A DNA stretch of 64,000 nt, taken from contig NZ_JAFEIF010000051.1 in the NCBI RefSeq assembly GCF_017848645.1, positions 17,591 through 81,590 on the forward strand, read 5' to 3'. Below, piece after piece: positions 45,680 through 53,904 of the stretch. Numbering within the stretch: position 1 is the stretch's first letter; the number at the start of each line of letters is the position of its first letter. The DNA is from Limnohabitans sp. (lineage in GTDB: Bacteria > Pseudomonadota > Gammaproteobacteria > Burkholderiales > Burkholderiaceae_C). Both the position numbers and the translations under genes were made by a program. The notes beneath the pieces were generated by a model. It was not told the origin of the DNA. It saw nothing but the letters and a program-made list of their open reading frames with translations, and did no database searches.

Positions 45680-46909
45680 TCACCCCCCGCGCAAAGCCTT
45701 GAGGATTTTCTGGCCGCCTCGGCCATTGACCTCTAGCCCCAAGCGCTTTTGTTCGGCGCGGATCGCTTCGCGCGTTTTGTCGCCCAACATGCCATCCACC
45801 GGGCCGATGTCGTGGCCGCGCATCACCAGCAGGCCTTGCAACTCGCGCCGCTCGGCGCGGGACAGGCCCGCGTCATCGGTGGGCCAAGGCGTGGCGAAGG
45901 GGCCAGCGCCGCGCAGGCGATCGCTCAGGTGGGCAATGGCCAGGCCATAGCTCTCGGCCGCGTTGTAACTGTAGAGCGCGTCAAAGTTGCGCGTGACCAA
46001 AAAGGCAGGGCCATTGACACCGGCCAGCGTCAGCAAACCGACCGAGCCCAAATTGGCGGGCAAGGCCGAACCGTCCACCCGGCGCACGCCCCGCGCGGCC
46101 CAATCGGCCACCGGGCGTTTGCTGCGGCGGCCCTCGCCTGCCAAAGAGATGCCAGCGGGCAGCTTGACTTCAATGCCCCAAGGCAAGCCACTTTGCCAAC
46201 CCGCACGGGCCAAAAAGTTGGCGGTCGAACCCAGCGCGTCCACGGTGCTGTCCATCAAGTCTGCGCGGCCGTCGCCATCAAAGTCCACCGCCAGGCGCTC
46301 GAAAGTGCTGGGCATGAACTGGGTGTGGCCAAAGGCCCCCGCCCACGAACCCACAAAACGCTCGGGCGCGATGTGGCCGGCCTGCAAAATGCGCAGCGCA
46401 GCAAAAAACTCGCCCCGGAAATAACTTTGCCGCCGCCCGTGACACGCCAGCGTGCCCAGCGCCTGCACCAGCGGGTATTTGCCAAAGGTCTGGCCAAAAT
46501 TGCTTTCTACGCCCCAAACCGCGACCACCGTGGCCGGGTCCACACCAAAGCGTTGCTCGGCCCGTTCGAGCGCCTGGCGGTGTTCAGTCAGACGGGCCTT
46601 GCCATCGGACACACGCTCCTCGTCCACCAAGGCCGACATGTAGTCCCAAATGGCCGTGCGAAATTCGGGTTGGAAGTTCAGTTTTTCAATGACACTGAAG
46701 TCGGCCTGCAGCCCCACTGTGTGGCGCGCCCAGGTGGCGTCGCTCACTTTGCCGCTGCGCGCAGCCGGGCGCAACTCGGCCATGCAGGCCGACAAATCGG
46801 TGTTCTGCGCCCAGGCTGCTTGGGCAAGCCCCAAAGAGGCGAAAACCGTACTCATGCAGGCGGTGCGCACCCAAGCTGAGGTGCATGCGGTGGATGGACG
46901 TGGTGTCAT
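45680..46909 (-). CDS. Lytic murein transglycosylase (MltB-like) with peptidoglycan-binding domain
   Basis: A 409-residue protein that cleaves peptidoglycan glycan strands. A signal peptide (ending near AQAAWAQ) leads to the SLT domain with VVAVWGVESNFGQTFGKYPLVQAL (catalytic Glu in GVESNFG), RGEFFAALRIL, SWAGAFGHTQFMPSTF and the DFDGDGRADL loop. The C-terminal 60 residues (LQGLLVMRGHDIGPVDGMLGDKTREAIRAEQ) form a PG_binding_1 domain. The start at 46909 has AGGGA eight bases upstream. It is convergent with the iorAB-like genes. Confidence 0.9.
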   Translation of the reverse strand: MTPRPSTACTSAWVRTACMSTVFASLGLAQAAWAQNTDLSACMAELRPAARSGKVSDATWARHTVGLQADFSVIEKLNFQPEFRTAIWDYMSALVDEERVSDGKARLTEHRQALERAEQRFGVDPATVVAVWGVESNFGQTFGKYPLVQALGTLACHGRRQSYFRGEFFAALRILQAGHIAPERFVGSWAGAFGHTQFMPSTFERLAVDFDGDGRADLMDSTVDALGSTANFLARAGWQSGLPWGIEVKLPAGISLAGEGRRSKRPVADWAARGVRRVDGSALPANLGSVGLLTLAGVNGPAFLVTRNFDALYSYNAAESYGLAIAHLSDRLRGAGPFATPWPTDDAGLSRAERRELQGLLVMRGHDIGPVDGMLGDKTREAIRAEQKRLGLEVNGRGGQKILKALRGG

Positions 46910-47061
46910 GAAAAAAGTCCCTGAAAATTTGAATGTGTCTGAGTGCATCTCAATGCGCGCCAGCGAATGTACAGGGGAAATCTGGCAAACGGCAAAGTCT
47001 TGGCGCTGGCAGGTTATGACGTTAATTCAGCCCCAAACATGCTGGCCAGAAAGCTCGGTAT

Positions 47062-48261
47062 TCACCGGTCGAGTGATGCTCCGCTCCCATACAACCAAGG
47101 CACATCCATCACCCGCTCGCCCATCAGTCGCATCGACAGGTTTCGTCCCCAAGCCACGGGGCCGATGGCGTGGAAGATGTGGCCGTTGCGGATGGCGCGC
47201 GCTTGCACGCGGGCGTTGCGCGCCCAGCGTGCTTGGGCATAGGCCTTTAGCTGCTCCGGCACCGTCGCGTTGCCCACACTCAGGCACTGCGCCAAGGCTT
47301 GTGCGTCTTCGATGGCCATGCCCGCGCCCTGCGCCAAATACGGCCGCATGGGGTGCGCCGCATCACCCAGCAAAGCCACGCGGCCTTGCGCCATGTCGCT
47401 GGCCCTGCTCACAGGCGCTCGGTCATGCAGCGCCCATTGCCGCCAGGCGGGCACCGATGCCAAACGCTCGTGCAAATCGCGGCCCACCGCGCCCATGGCC
47501 TGAATCAGCGCCTGGGTGTGCCCGGCCTGGTCCCAGTCTTGATCTTGCTCGGGTTTGGCACCGTGCACGATGGCCACGAGGTTGAGCCATTGCCCACTGC
47601 GCACTGGGTAATGCACCACATGCAGTCGCGGCCCCATCCACACGGTGACTTGGTCGCTGCGCAAATGCGCGGGTAAGTCGGCCTGGGCCACCAGCGCCCG
47701 GTAAGCCAGGTGCCCGGTAAAGCGCGCCGGGACATCGCCCAGCAGTTGCTGGCGCACCGCGCTCCACACGCCGTCGGCCCCGATCAGGGCGCTGGCCTGA
47801 AGGCTCAGGCCTTCCAACGTGTTCACTTGCAAAGCCGCTTCGCTACCCTGCCAGCCTTGCACGGTCTGCCCCAGCCGCAGGTTCACCCCAGCACTTTGGG
47901 CTGCCCGCTGCAGCAAGCCCTGCAAATCGGCGCGGTGGATGGTGGCGTAAGGCGCGCCGTAACGTGTCTGCGCCCGCTCGCCCAAAGGCAAGTTGCCCAG
48001 CACCTGCCCAGTTTGCGCATCGCGCGCTTGCAACTGCTTGGGGAAAGCCGCCACCTGCGCCAGCGCCACACCCAGACCCCAGGTCTGCAAGATGCGCGTC
48101 ACATTCGGCCCAATCTGGATGCCAGCCCCCACCTCGCTGAGCTGCGCTGCGCGCTCGAGCAACTGCACCGGTACGCCACGCTGTGCACACGCCACAGCAG
48201 CGGCCAGGCCGCCAATGCCGCCGCCTGCGATCAACAACTGTTTGTGCGCCATGTTTGTCAT
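47062..48261 (-). CDS. FAD-dependent monooxygenase (class A, aromatic hydroxylase type)
   Basis: A 399-residue flavoprotein. The N-terminal FAD fingerprint GGGIGGLAAA (13-22) is followed by the DG motif LIGADGVWSAVR and the GD motif LLGDAAHPMRPYLAQGAGMAIEDA. The size and motifs match salicylate/3-hydroxybenzoate 6-hydroxylase-like enzymes, which insert one oxygen atom into an aromatic ring using NAD(P)H. Given the kynurenine-to-anthranilate genes about 5 kb away, an aromatic acid is a fair guess, not shown. It is monocistronic. Confidence 0.85.
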   Translation of the reverse strand: MTNMAHKQLLIAGGGIGGLAAAVACAQRGVPVQLLERAAQLSEVGAGIQIGPNVTRILQTWGLGVALAQVAAFPKQLQARDAQTGQVLGNLPLGERAQTRYGAPYATIHRADLQGLLQRAAQSAGVNLRLGQTVQGWQGSEAALQVNTLEGLSLQASALIGADGVWSAVRQQLLGDVPARFTGHLAYRALVAQADLPAHLRSDQVTVWMGPRLHVVHYPVRSGQWLNLVAIVHGAKPEQDQDWDQAGHTQALIQAMGAVGRDLHERLASVPAWRQWALHDRAPVSRASDMAQGRVALLGDAAHPMRPYLAQGAGMAIEDAQALAQCLSVGNATVPEQLKAYAQARWARNARVQARAIRNGHIFHAIGPVAWGRNLSMRLMGERVMDVPWLYGSGASLDR

Positions 48262-48322
48262 GCTGGGATTGTGCGCGAAGACCTCATTTCAAATCTTGGC
48301 CACTGCGAGGCATGAAGGGGGT

Positions 48323-48772
48323 TCAAGTGCCCATCAGCACCGGCAAACCCTGCACCGCAGAAAAGTCCCGGTCATGCGTGACCAAGGCCGACGCGCCGAT
48401 CTGCAGCGCCGAGGCCAGCTGCACCGCATCGGGCAATTTGAGGCGGTATTGCACCCGCAACTGCGCCGCCAAACTGGCCACCGCCGCCGACAAGGGCACC
48501 ACCTGGTAAGCGCCCAGCGCCGTCTCGTAGCGTTTGGCCAAGGCCGTTTGGCCCGCCTTGAAAGGGCCGGTCAACACTTCGGCCAAAGTCACAGTGCTCA
48601 AGGCCAGTTGGATCTGGCCGCGCTCTGCGGCTTCGAACAGGCCCACAAAACGGGGTGCGAATTCGGCATGGTCTTCGAGCAGGTAAATCCAGGGGGCGGT
48701 GTCCACGAGCACCGTGGCGCCTTCGCTCAAACCGCCCCAGATAGACGCCGAAACACGGCCACGGGCCACCAC
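48323..48772 (-). CDS. PIN-domain toxin (VapC-like)
   Basis: A 149-residue PIN nuclease. The four acidic residues of the active site are Asp24 (VLVDTAPWIY), Glu65 (LAEVLTGP), Asp115 (LKLPDAVQLASAL) and Asp134 (VTHDRDF). The GTG at 48772 starts three bases after the antitoxin stop; a TTG 14 codons on (LSEGAT) would give a more typical VapC length of about 135. It should be an RNase neutralised by the adjacent antitoxin. Confidence 0.85.
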   Translation of the reverse strand: MVARGRVSASIWGGLSEGATVLVDTAPWIYLLEDHAEFAPRFVGLFEAAERGQIQLALSTVTLAEVLTGPFKAGQTALAKRYETALGAYQVVPLSAAVASLAAQLRVQYRLKLPDAVQLASALQIGASALVTHDRDFSAVQGLPVLMGT

Positions 48773-48775
48773 CGC

Positions 48776-49039
48776 TCAGGCCCACTCATCGCGCAGCTGC
48801 GCGACCGCGGAGGCCGCACCCTCCGGCCACAGGCCTCGGCCCGAACCCCGCAAGGCCAGCACACCGCCTTGCTGCAAAGAGCGAGCTTGTTCCTCACGCC
48901 ACTGCGCCACCGGCACCACCACCGCCACCGGTTTGCCGTGGCGCGTGATCACACTGCTGTAGCCCGCCACCGCCTCAGAGGCGATGAGCGGCAGCTGCGC
49001 CCGGGCTTGTTCGAGTCCATATTGCGGGGTGTCTGACAT
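48776..49039 (-). CDS. Phd/YefM family antitoxin
   Basis: An 87-residue antitoxin. GLEQARAQLPLIASEAVAGYSSVITRHGKPVAVVVPVAQW is the Phd/YefM DNA-binding domain; the C-terminal tail would bind the toxin. ATG 49039 has AAGGAG upstream. It is upstream of, and nearly joined to, the PIN toxin. A TGTACA-centred palindrome lies 27 bases before its start, as expected for autoregulation. Confidence 0.85.
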   Translation of the reverse strand: MSDTPQYGLEQARAQLPLIASEAVAGYSSVITRHGKPVAVVVPVAQWREEQARSLQQGGVLALRGSGRGLWPEGAASAVAQLRDEWA

Positions 49040-49056
49040 GGCCAACTCCTTGATTT

Positions 49057-49076
49057 CCGTACAGACTGTACAGAAA
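49057..49076 (-). promoter_or_regulatory. Probable antitoxin operator with TGTACA core
   Basis: CTGTACAG (49066-49073) is a perfect palindrome, overlapping a second one GTACA-GAC-TGTAC (49059-49071). YefM-type antitoxins are known to bind TGTACA cores. Confidence 0.65.
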
Positions 49077-49153
49077 TTTGACGGAGTTTGTCAACACCGC
49101 CGCTGTTGATCGATGCTCACTTCGATAGACAGTGAACATCAGACACGCGGATT

Positions 49154-50149
49154 TCAGCGCCCGTTCAAGGGGTAAGACGGGTCGTTGTACCCCGGCGTGG
49201 ACGGGTGCCCGGGGGCCACCAAGCTGTTGACCAGGGCTTCGTCTTCGGCAGTGATGCTCACCTCCAAAGCGCCTGCGTAGTCTTGCCACTGCACCAGCGT
49301 GCGGGGCCCGGCAATGACGGCGCTCACATGGCGATTGGCCAGCACCCAGGCGGTGGCAAAGTGCGCCAGCGACACGCCTTTGGCCTCGCAATGCTGGCGC
49401 AGCGTTTGCGCAATCTGCAGCGACTCTTCACGGAATTCGGTCTCCAGAATGCGCTTGTCGCCCCGGGCGGCGCGGCTGCCCTCTGCGGGCGTTTGGCCGG
49501 GCGCGTATTTGCCCGTGAGCACGCCGCGTGCAACGGGGCTGTAGGGCACCACACCCAAGCCGTAATGCCCGCAGGCCTCCAGAATTTCCACCTCGGGCAA
49601 GCGGTTGAGCAGGTTGTAATAAGGCTGGCACACCACCGGGCCGGGCATGTTCATCTGGCGGGCCATGTTGACCATCTCGGCGATGCGCCAGCCCCGGAAA
49701 TTGGACATGCCCCAGTAGCGGATCTTGCCGTCGCGCAGCAAAGCCTCGATGGCACGCAAGGGCTCTTCGAGGTTCATGCCGTTGTAGTCGCGGTGCAGGT
49801 AGTAAATGTCCAGGTGGTCGGTGTCCAGACGGCGCAAGCTGCCCTCGCAGGCGCGCAGCATCCAGCTGCGCGAATAGCCCTTGTGGTTGGGCTCTTCTGA
49901 CATCGCATTGCCCACCTTGCTGGCCAACACCCATTGGTGGCGCTGACCTTTCAGCACCTGGCCCACGATCTCTTCGGATTTCCCGAGCGTGTAAACGTCA
50001 GCAGTGTCGATGAAGTTGCAGCCTTTTTCTTGCGCATCGGCCACGATGGCTCGCGCATCTTCCAACGGTGTTTGGTCCCCAAACATCATGGTGCCCAGGC
50101 ACAGGCGGGACACTTTCAGGGGGCTTTTGCCCAGGGTGGTGGTTTTCAT
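49154..50149 (-). CDS. Aldo/keto reductase
   Basis: A 331-residue aldo-keto reductase. LCLGTMMFGDQ, NFIDTADVYTLGKSEEIVG (catalytic Asp, Tyr), VLASKVG (Lys), YYLHRDYN (His) and WGMSNFRGW are conserved. Start MKTTTLG at 50149 has GGAGA upstream. Substrate unknown; it resembles YajO/YccK-like general stress reductases. A hairpin at 50263-50290 separates it from the MBL gene. Confidence 0.87.
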   Translation of the reverse strand: MKTTTLGKSPLKVSRLCLGTMMFGDQTPLEDARAIVADAQEKGCNFIDTADVYTLGKSEEIVGQVLKGQRHQWVLASKVGNAMSEEPNHKGYSRSWMLRACEGSLRRLDTDHLDIYYLHRDYNGMNLEEPLRAIEALLRDGKIRYWGMSNFRGWRIAEMVNMARQMNMPGPVVCQPYYNLLNRLPEVEILEACGHYGLGVVPYSPVARGVLTGKYAPGQTPAEGSRAARGDKRILETEFREESLQIAQTLRQHCEAKGVSLAHFATAWVLANRHVSAVIAGPRTLVQWQDYAGALEVSITAEDEALVNSLVAPGHPSTPGYNDPSYPLNGR

Positions 50150-50262
50150 GGTGAGGTCTCCGAAAAACTGGGAATGCGAAGCCCCCTTGGGGTCCTGTCG
50201 CTGAGCACAGCGAACATGGTAGCCAAGCAGTCGGCCTACCACTGTCCAAAACGGACACAAAA

Positions 50263-50290
50263 AAACCCGGGCTGTCAGACCCGGGCTTTG
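50263..50290 (-). terminator. Terminator for the MBL-fold hydrolase gene
   Basis: On the minus strand two CCCGGG arms, extended by A-T pairs, surround CTGACAG and are followed by seven T. Confidence 0.8.
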
Positions 50291-50314
50291 GTTGCGTGCG
50301 GCTGATGTGGTGAA

Positions 50315-51277
50315 TCAGGCCACGGGCACAAACTGGTAACCGTTGCCCGAGGGCGTGATGGTGCCAAAGGCCGGGAAGGGGAAGTGGAAACCACCGGCCA
50401 TCATTTTTTCCTTGACCAGCATGTCAAAGATCTTGCGGCGGCTTTGGCGGGCCATTTCGGGGTTCATGTCAAAGAGCACCGCCCAGTCGGGGTTGCGGGC
50501 GAACAGGGACGGCACGTTGGTGATGTCGGCCACGTAGGCAAAGGACTGGCCCTCGGAGCGCACCGTGAACAAGGTGTGGCCCGGGGTATGACCAAAGGCG
50601 GCGACCGACTGGATGCCAGGGGCCACGTTGCTGCCAGGTTCGAACTTGACCAGTTGGTCTGCCGTCAAACCCGTCAAGGCACGTTTGACAGCCCCAAAAG
50701 CGCCTTGCATGCCTGCTGGTGCTGCCGCGATGCGGGCTTCGTCTGTCCAGAATGCGTGCTCGGGGGCCGGCACATGCACGCGGGCATTGGGGTAGACCAG
50801 GCTGCCGTTTTTGAAGCGCAAGCCGTTGATGTGGTCGCCATGAAAGTGGCTCAGCACCACGTTGTTGATGTCTTCAGGCTTGAAACCCGCAGCGGCCAGG
50901 TTACCCAGCAACTTACCCGTGGTGGGTGGGCCGTTGTCGGCAAATCCGGTGTCAAACAAATAGCGCTGGTTACCGTTGATCAACAAAAACGGGGTGTAGG
51001 GCACGTCGATGTAATCGGTGGGCAGGTTTTGTGATGCCAGCAAGGCCTTGACCTGGTCCAGCGGCACGGCAGGCACAAACTCCTGGCCCAGCGGACGCCG
51101 CACAGCACCGTCGTTCAAGGCAATCACCTCCATCGTGCCAAGCTTCATGCGCTTGAAACCCACCGAGGGCAATTCGGGCGCGCCGAACTGGGGGGTGTTT
51201 TGCGACCAAACGGAGGAAAAGGTCAAGGCGCTTGCACCGGCAAGGCCTGTGCCTAAGAAATGGCGACGATTGAGCAT
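50315..51277 (-). CDS. Tat-exported MBL-fold metallo-hydrolase
   Basis: A 320-residue metallo-beta-lactamase-fold protein. The N terminus NRRHFLGTGLAGASALTF is a Tat signal, so the folded metalloenzyme is sent to the periplasm. The zinc motif HFHGDH is at 144-149, and GHTPGHTLF and VADITNV provide further ligands. The closest named families are AHL-lactonase/alkylsulfatase-like MBL hydrolases; the substrate cannot be assigned. It is monocistronic with its own terminator. Confidence 0.87.
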   Translation of the reverse strand: MLNRRHFLGTGLAGASALTFSSVWSQNTPQFGAPELPSVGFKRMKLGTMEVIALNDGAVRRPLGQEFVPAVPLDQVKALLASQNLPTDYIDVPYTPFLLINGNQRYLFDTGFADNGPPTTGKLLGNLAAAGFKPEDINNVVLSHFHGDHINGLRFKNGSLVYPNARVHVPAPEHAFWTDEARIAAAPAGMQGAFGAVKRALTGLTADQLVKFEPGSNVAPGIQSVAAFGHTPGHTLFTVRSEGQSFAYVADITNVPSLFARNPDWAVLFDMNPEMARQSRRKIFDMLVKEKMMAGGFHFPFPAFGTITPSGNGYQFVPVA

Positions 51278-51469
51278 AGGTTCTCCAAAAAAATGACCTT
51301 CACCTTACGCTCTGTGCGAGCATTCTTCAGAGCGACGACCATTGACCATGGTTGCTGCTGGGACATGTCCGATGAATCAACGAAGAGCTCCTGCGTCTGC
51401 CCTGCCCTTCGAAAGCACTGTCGAGACGACCCCAAACCACGGCATTTTCGGCACCCATCAGCGTCAGAT

Positions 51470-52492
51470 TTACAGGTAGCTTGCTTTGATGGCCTTTGTC
51501 AGGTCAGCGACAAAACGGTTGGCTGCGTTGGAACTCGCACCAATCCAGCCAAAGCGTTGGGAAGCCGTGGGCCCGGAACCGTAAGTGCGCATCCCTCGAT
51601 CGATCGGTCCCGCCAACAACCCGTGCGCCGCTTCATCGTAAAACCAAAATTCCACCGGCTGCCCCTCGGCCTTGAGTTGTTCTCCCCATTGGTAAGGCGA
51701 AAGTCCCTGCGCCGTTGGATTGACCTGAAGGCTGCAGCGCTGGGCCGTGCCTGGCGCCGCGCCCTCGGCGGGCAGGTTCACCACACAGGGGTCGGTGCGC
51801 AGGTGCATCCAGTCGTCTGCCGTTCTGCCGCCATAGTTGTCGATCTTGCCGAACACCATTTTCAGAGGCACCCGGATCTGATCAGGCATGCCGATGCCGG
51901 CCGAAGGCGCCCCCTCAGAAAACACCATGCGGACATGCGCGGGATCCACCACAGCAGCCATGTTCAACGCCACACTGCCACCGTTGGACAAACCGTGAAT
52001 GTAAAGGCGTGTGGTGTCAATGCGGGCGTTTTGTCGAATCCAGTCATAAGCACCCAAGGTGGCTTTGAAGATCATGCGCTGGCGCGATTCATTGGTGGTG
52101 CCGGTCAAAAACAACGAGGTGCCACGGTACTGAAAACCGTTCATCTCATAGGCATCAAATAACAAGGTGGCTACGCCTCGCGCATTCATCCGGCGAACCA
52201 TTTCCAGCTCGGCTGAGCCAGGTCCATTACCCCCGTGGGCAATGATCATCAAAGGTGGCTTGTCGGCCAGCTTGTCCGCAAAAAGACCTGGCATCGACAA
52301 TTGAACAGAACGGTGGCAGGGATCGAATTCGGCCAATGGCCCTCGGACCCGATGAAAGCCGGGTCGAATTTCAAGCAACTGGGCCACGCCCGCAGGCGCT
52401 GGCCGACAATCGGATTGAGCTTGCGCCGCGGTCATCAAGACCATGGCGGTGAGTAAAGTGCAAACCCTGAGGCCGCGAAAAGCAAAAGCCAT
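51470..52492 (-). CDS. Secreted dienelactone-hydrolase-like alpha/beta hydrolase
   Basis: A 340-residue protein with a Sec signal peptide (cleavage after TAAQA near residue 25). PPLMIIAHGGNGPGSAE is the oxyanion strand, HGLSNGGSVALN holds the nucleophile Ser169, and the C-terminal FYDEAAHGLL the His. Four cysteines may form disulfides. The fold matches dienelactone hydrolase; the periplasmic substrate is unknown. Confidence 0.78.
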   Translation of the reverse strand: MAFAFRGLRVCTLLTAMVLMTAAQAQSDCRPAPAGVAQLLEIRPGFHRVRGPLAEFDPCHRSVQLSMPGLFADKLADKPPLMIIAHGGNGPGSAELEMVRRMNARGVATLLFDAYEMNGFQYRGTSLFLTGTTNESRQRMIFKATLGAYDWIRQNARIDTTRLYIHGLSNGGSVALNMAAVVDPAHVRMVFSEGAPSAGIGMPDQIRVPLKMVFGKIDNYGGRTADDWMHLRTDPCVVNLPAEGAAPGTAQRCSLQVNPTAQGLSPYQWGEQLKAEGQPVEFWFYDEAAHGLLAGPIDRGMRTYGSGPTASQRFGWIGASSNAANRFVADLTKAIKASYL

Positions 52493-52727
52493 TGAAAAGT
52501 CTCCAAGAGGTGCTTATGCCCCCTCAAGGGTGAGGCAATCGGTCAGAAAATACAGCGAGCCTAAGTGGGCCAAACAGATGTCAGTGATTGTCGAAACCCT
52601 GCAAGGGTTCAGCAAGAGGGTAGAGAAATCAAGTGGATAAGGGACTGATGCAGCGATCACATCCTCTGTGATCACCAACACAAACGGCCCCAAAGGGCCG
52701 TTTGTGCTTTCAGGGAGGGACGATCGC
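52493..52727. other. Intergenic region after the acnB fragment
   Basis: A gene-free 235 bases holding a GATCAC / GTGATC inverted repeat (52655-52673) and the decayed acnB terminator (52679-52706). No coding signal is seen. Confidence 0.6.
52679..52706 (-). terminator. Degenerate copy of the acnB terminator
   Basis: A 12-base stem CACAAACGGCCC / GGGCCGTTTGTG with loop CAAA. The core ACGGCCC...GGGCCGT is shared with the terminator of intact acnB (58207-58232), but the T tract is missing on the minus strand, so it has lost the termination signal. Confidence 0.65.
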
Positions 52728-53705
52728 TTAAGCGGTCACACCCTTGGCGTTCTCCACGTACTCTTCAATCTGGTTGAAGTTCAGGTACTTGTAGATCGCT
52801 GCGCCGTCCTTGTTCACGATGCCCATGGCTTCGTGGTACTCGGCAACTGTCGGGATGTGACCCAGCTTGGACGCGATCGCTGCCAACTCGGCCGAGGCCA
52901 AGAACACGTTGGTGTTCTTGCCCAAGCGGTTGGGGAAGTTGCGGGTGCTGGTGGACACCACCGTGGCACCTTCGCGCACTTGGGCTTGGTTGCCCATGCA
53001 CAGCGAGCAGCCGGGCATTTCGGTGCGGGCACCGGCGGCGCCGAAGTTGGCGTAGTGGCCTTCTTTGATCAGCTCGCTCTCGTCCATCTTGGTCGGTGGG
53101 GCGACCCACAGCTTGACGGGGATGTCGCGGCTGCCGCCGAGCAGCTTGGCCGCGGCGCGGAAGTGACCGATGTTGGTCATGCACGAACCGATAAAGGCTT
53201 CGTCGATCTTGGTGCCGGCCACGTCGGACAAGAACTTGGCGTCGTCAGGGTCGTTGGGGCAGCACAGGATCGGCTCTTTGATCTCGTTCATGTCGATCTC
53301 GATGACGTGCGCGTACTCGGCGTCCTTGTCGGCCTCGAGCAGGTTGGGCGCGTCGAGCCAGGCCTGGACCTTCTCGATGCGGCGCTGCAGCGTGCGCTTG
53401 TCTTCGTAGCCGTTGGCGATCATGTTTTGCATGAGCACGATGTTGGACTTCAGGTACTCCTCGACCGGCTCTTTGTTCAGCTTGATCGTGCAACCGGCGG
53501 CCGAGCGCTCGGCAGAGGCGTCGGACAATTCAAACGCTTGCTCGACCTTCAGGTTGGGCAGGCCTTCGATTTCCAGGATGCGGCCGGAGAACTCGTTGAT
53601 CTTGCCGGACTTGGCCACGGTGAGCAGGCCCTTCTTGATGGCATACAAGGGAATAGCGTGCACCAAATCGCGCAGGGTCACGCCGGGCTGCATTTCGCCT
53701 TTAAA
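52728..53705 (-). pseudogene. acnB 3' fragment (truncated duplicate of aconitase B)
   Basis: The 321 codons after an internal ATG ([10 protein letters not shown]) encode exactly the C-terminal 321 residues of the intact AcnB at 58257-60848, without a single amino-acid change. Nucleotides are identical from the stop side to about 53246; from there to 53705 there are about 20 substitutions, all synonymous. The stop is TAA instead of TGA. Homology stops at the FKGEM codons (about 53705). The fragment lacks the N-terminal domains (HEAT, swivel and part of the catalytic region), so it cannot be an aconitase; it could be transcribed from the island but nothing suggests a function. Confidence 0.95.
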
Positions 53706-53826
53706 ACCAAGGGTTCACCACAAAATAGACTTCGAGCTGAACGCCTTGGTGGGAAACCCGAGCGAGACCGGCGAAGAGTTTGACACCGAGCCGGTGGACG
53801 ACGACGGGATGGAAGATGAAGAATAA
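53706..53826 (+). pseudogene. Acidic C-terminal fragment of an unidentified gene
   Basis: Immediately beyond the acnB homology breakpoint, a plus-strand frame reads IDFELNALVGNPSETGEEF then DTEPVDDDGMEDEE and a TAA at 53824-53826. It is a GC-rich, strongly acidic tail that has no start of its own and is cut off at the breakpoint. Such tails occur on DNA-handling proteins of mobile elements, but I cannot name it. Confidence 0.5.
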
Positions 53827-53904
53827 AAGAACTCGCACGGGCGCGGCCGGTGCGGGCTGGAGGGCATGGCCTGGGCGGTCCATGCAGGGAGGATGTTTCA
53901 AGCT

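Noticed and set aside
52728..53693. acnB fragment as a functional short aconitase
   Set aside because: It lacks the N-terminal domains and part of the catalytic core, and its terminator is decayed.
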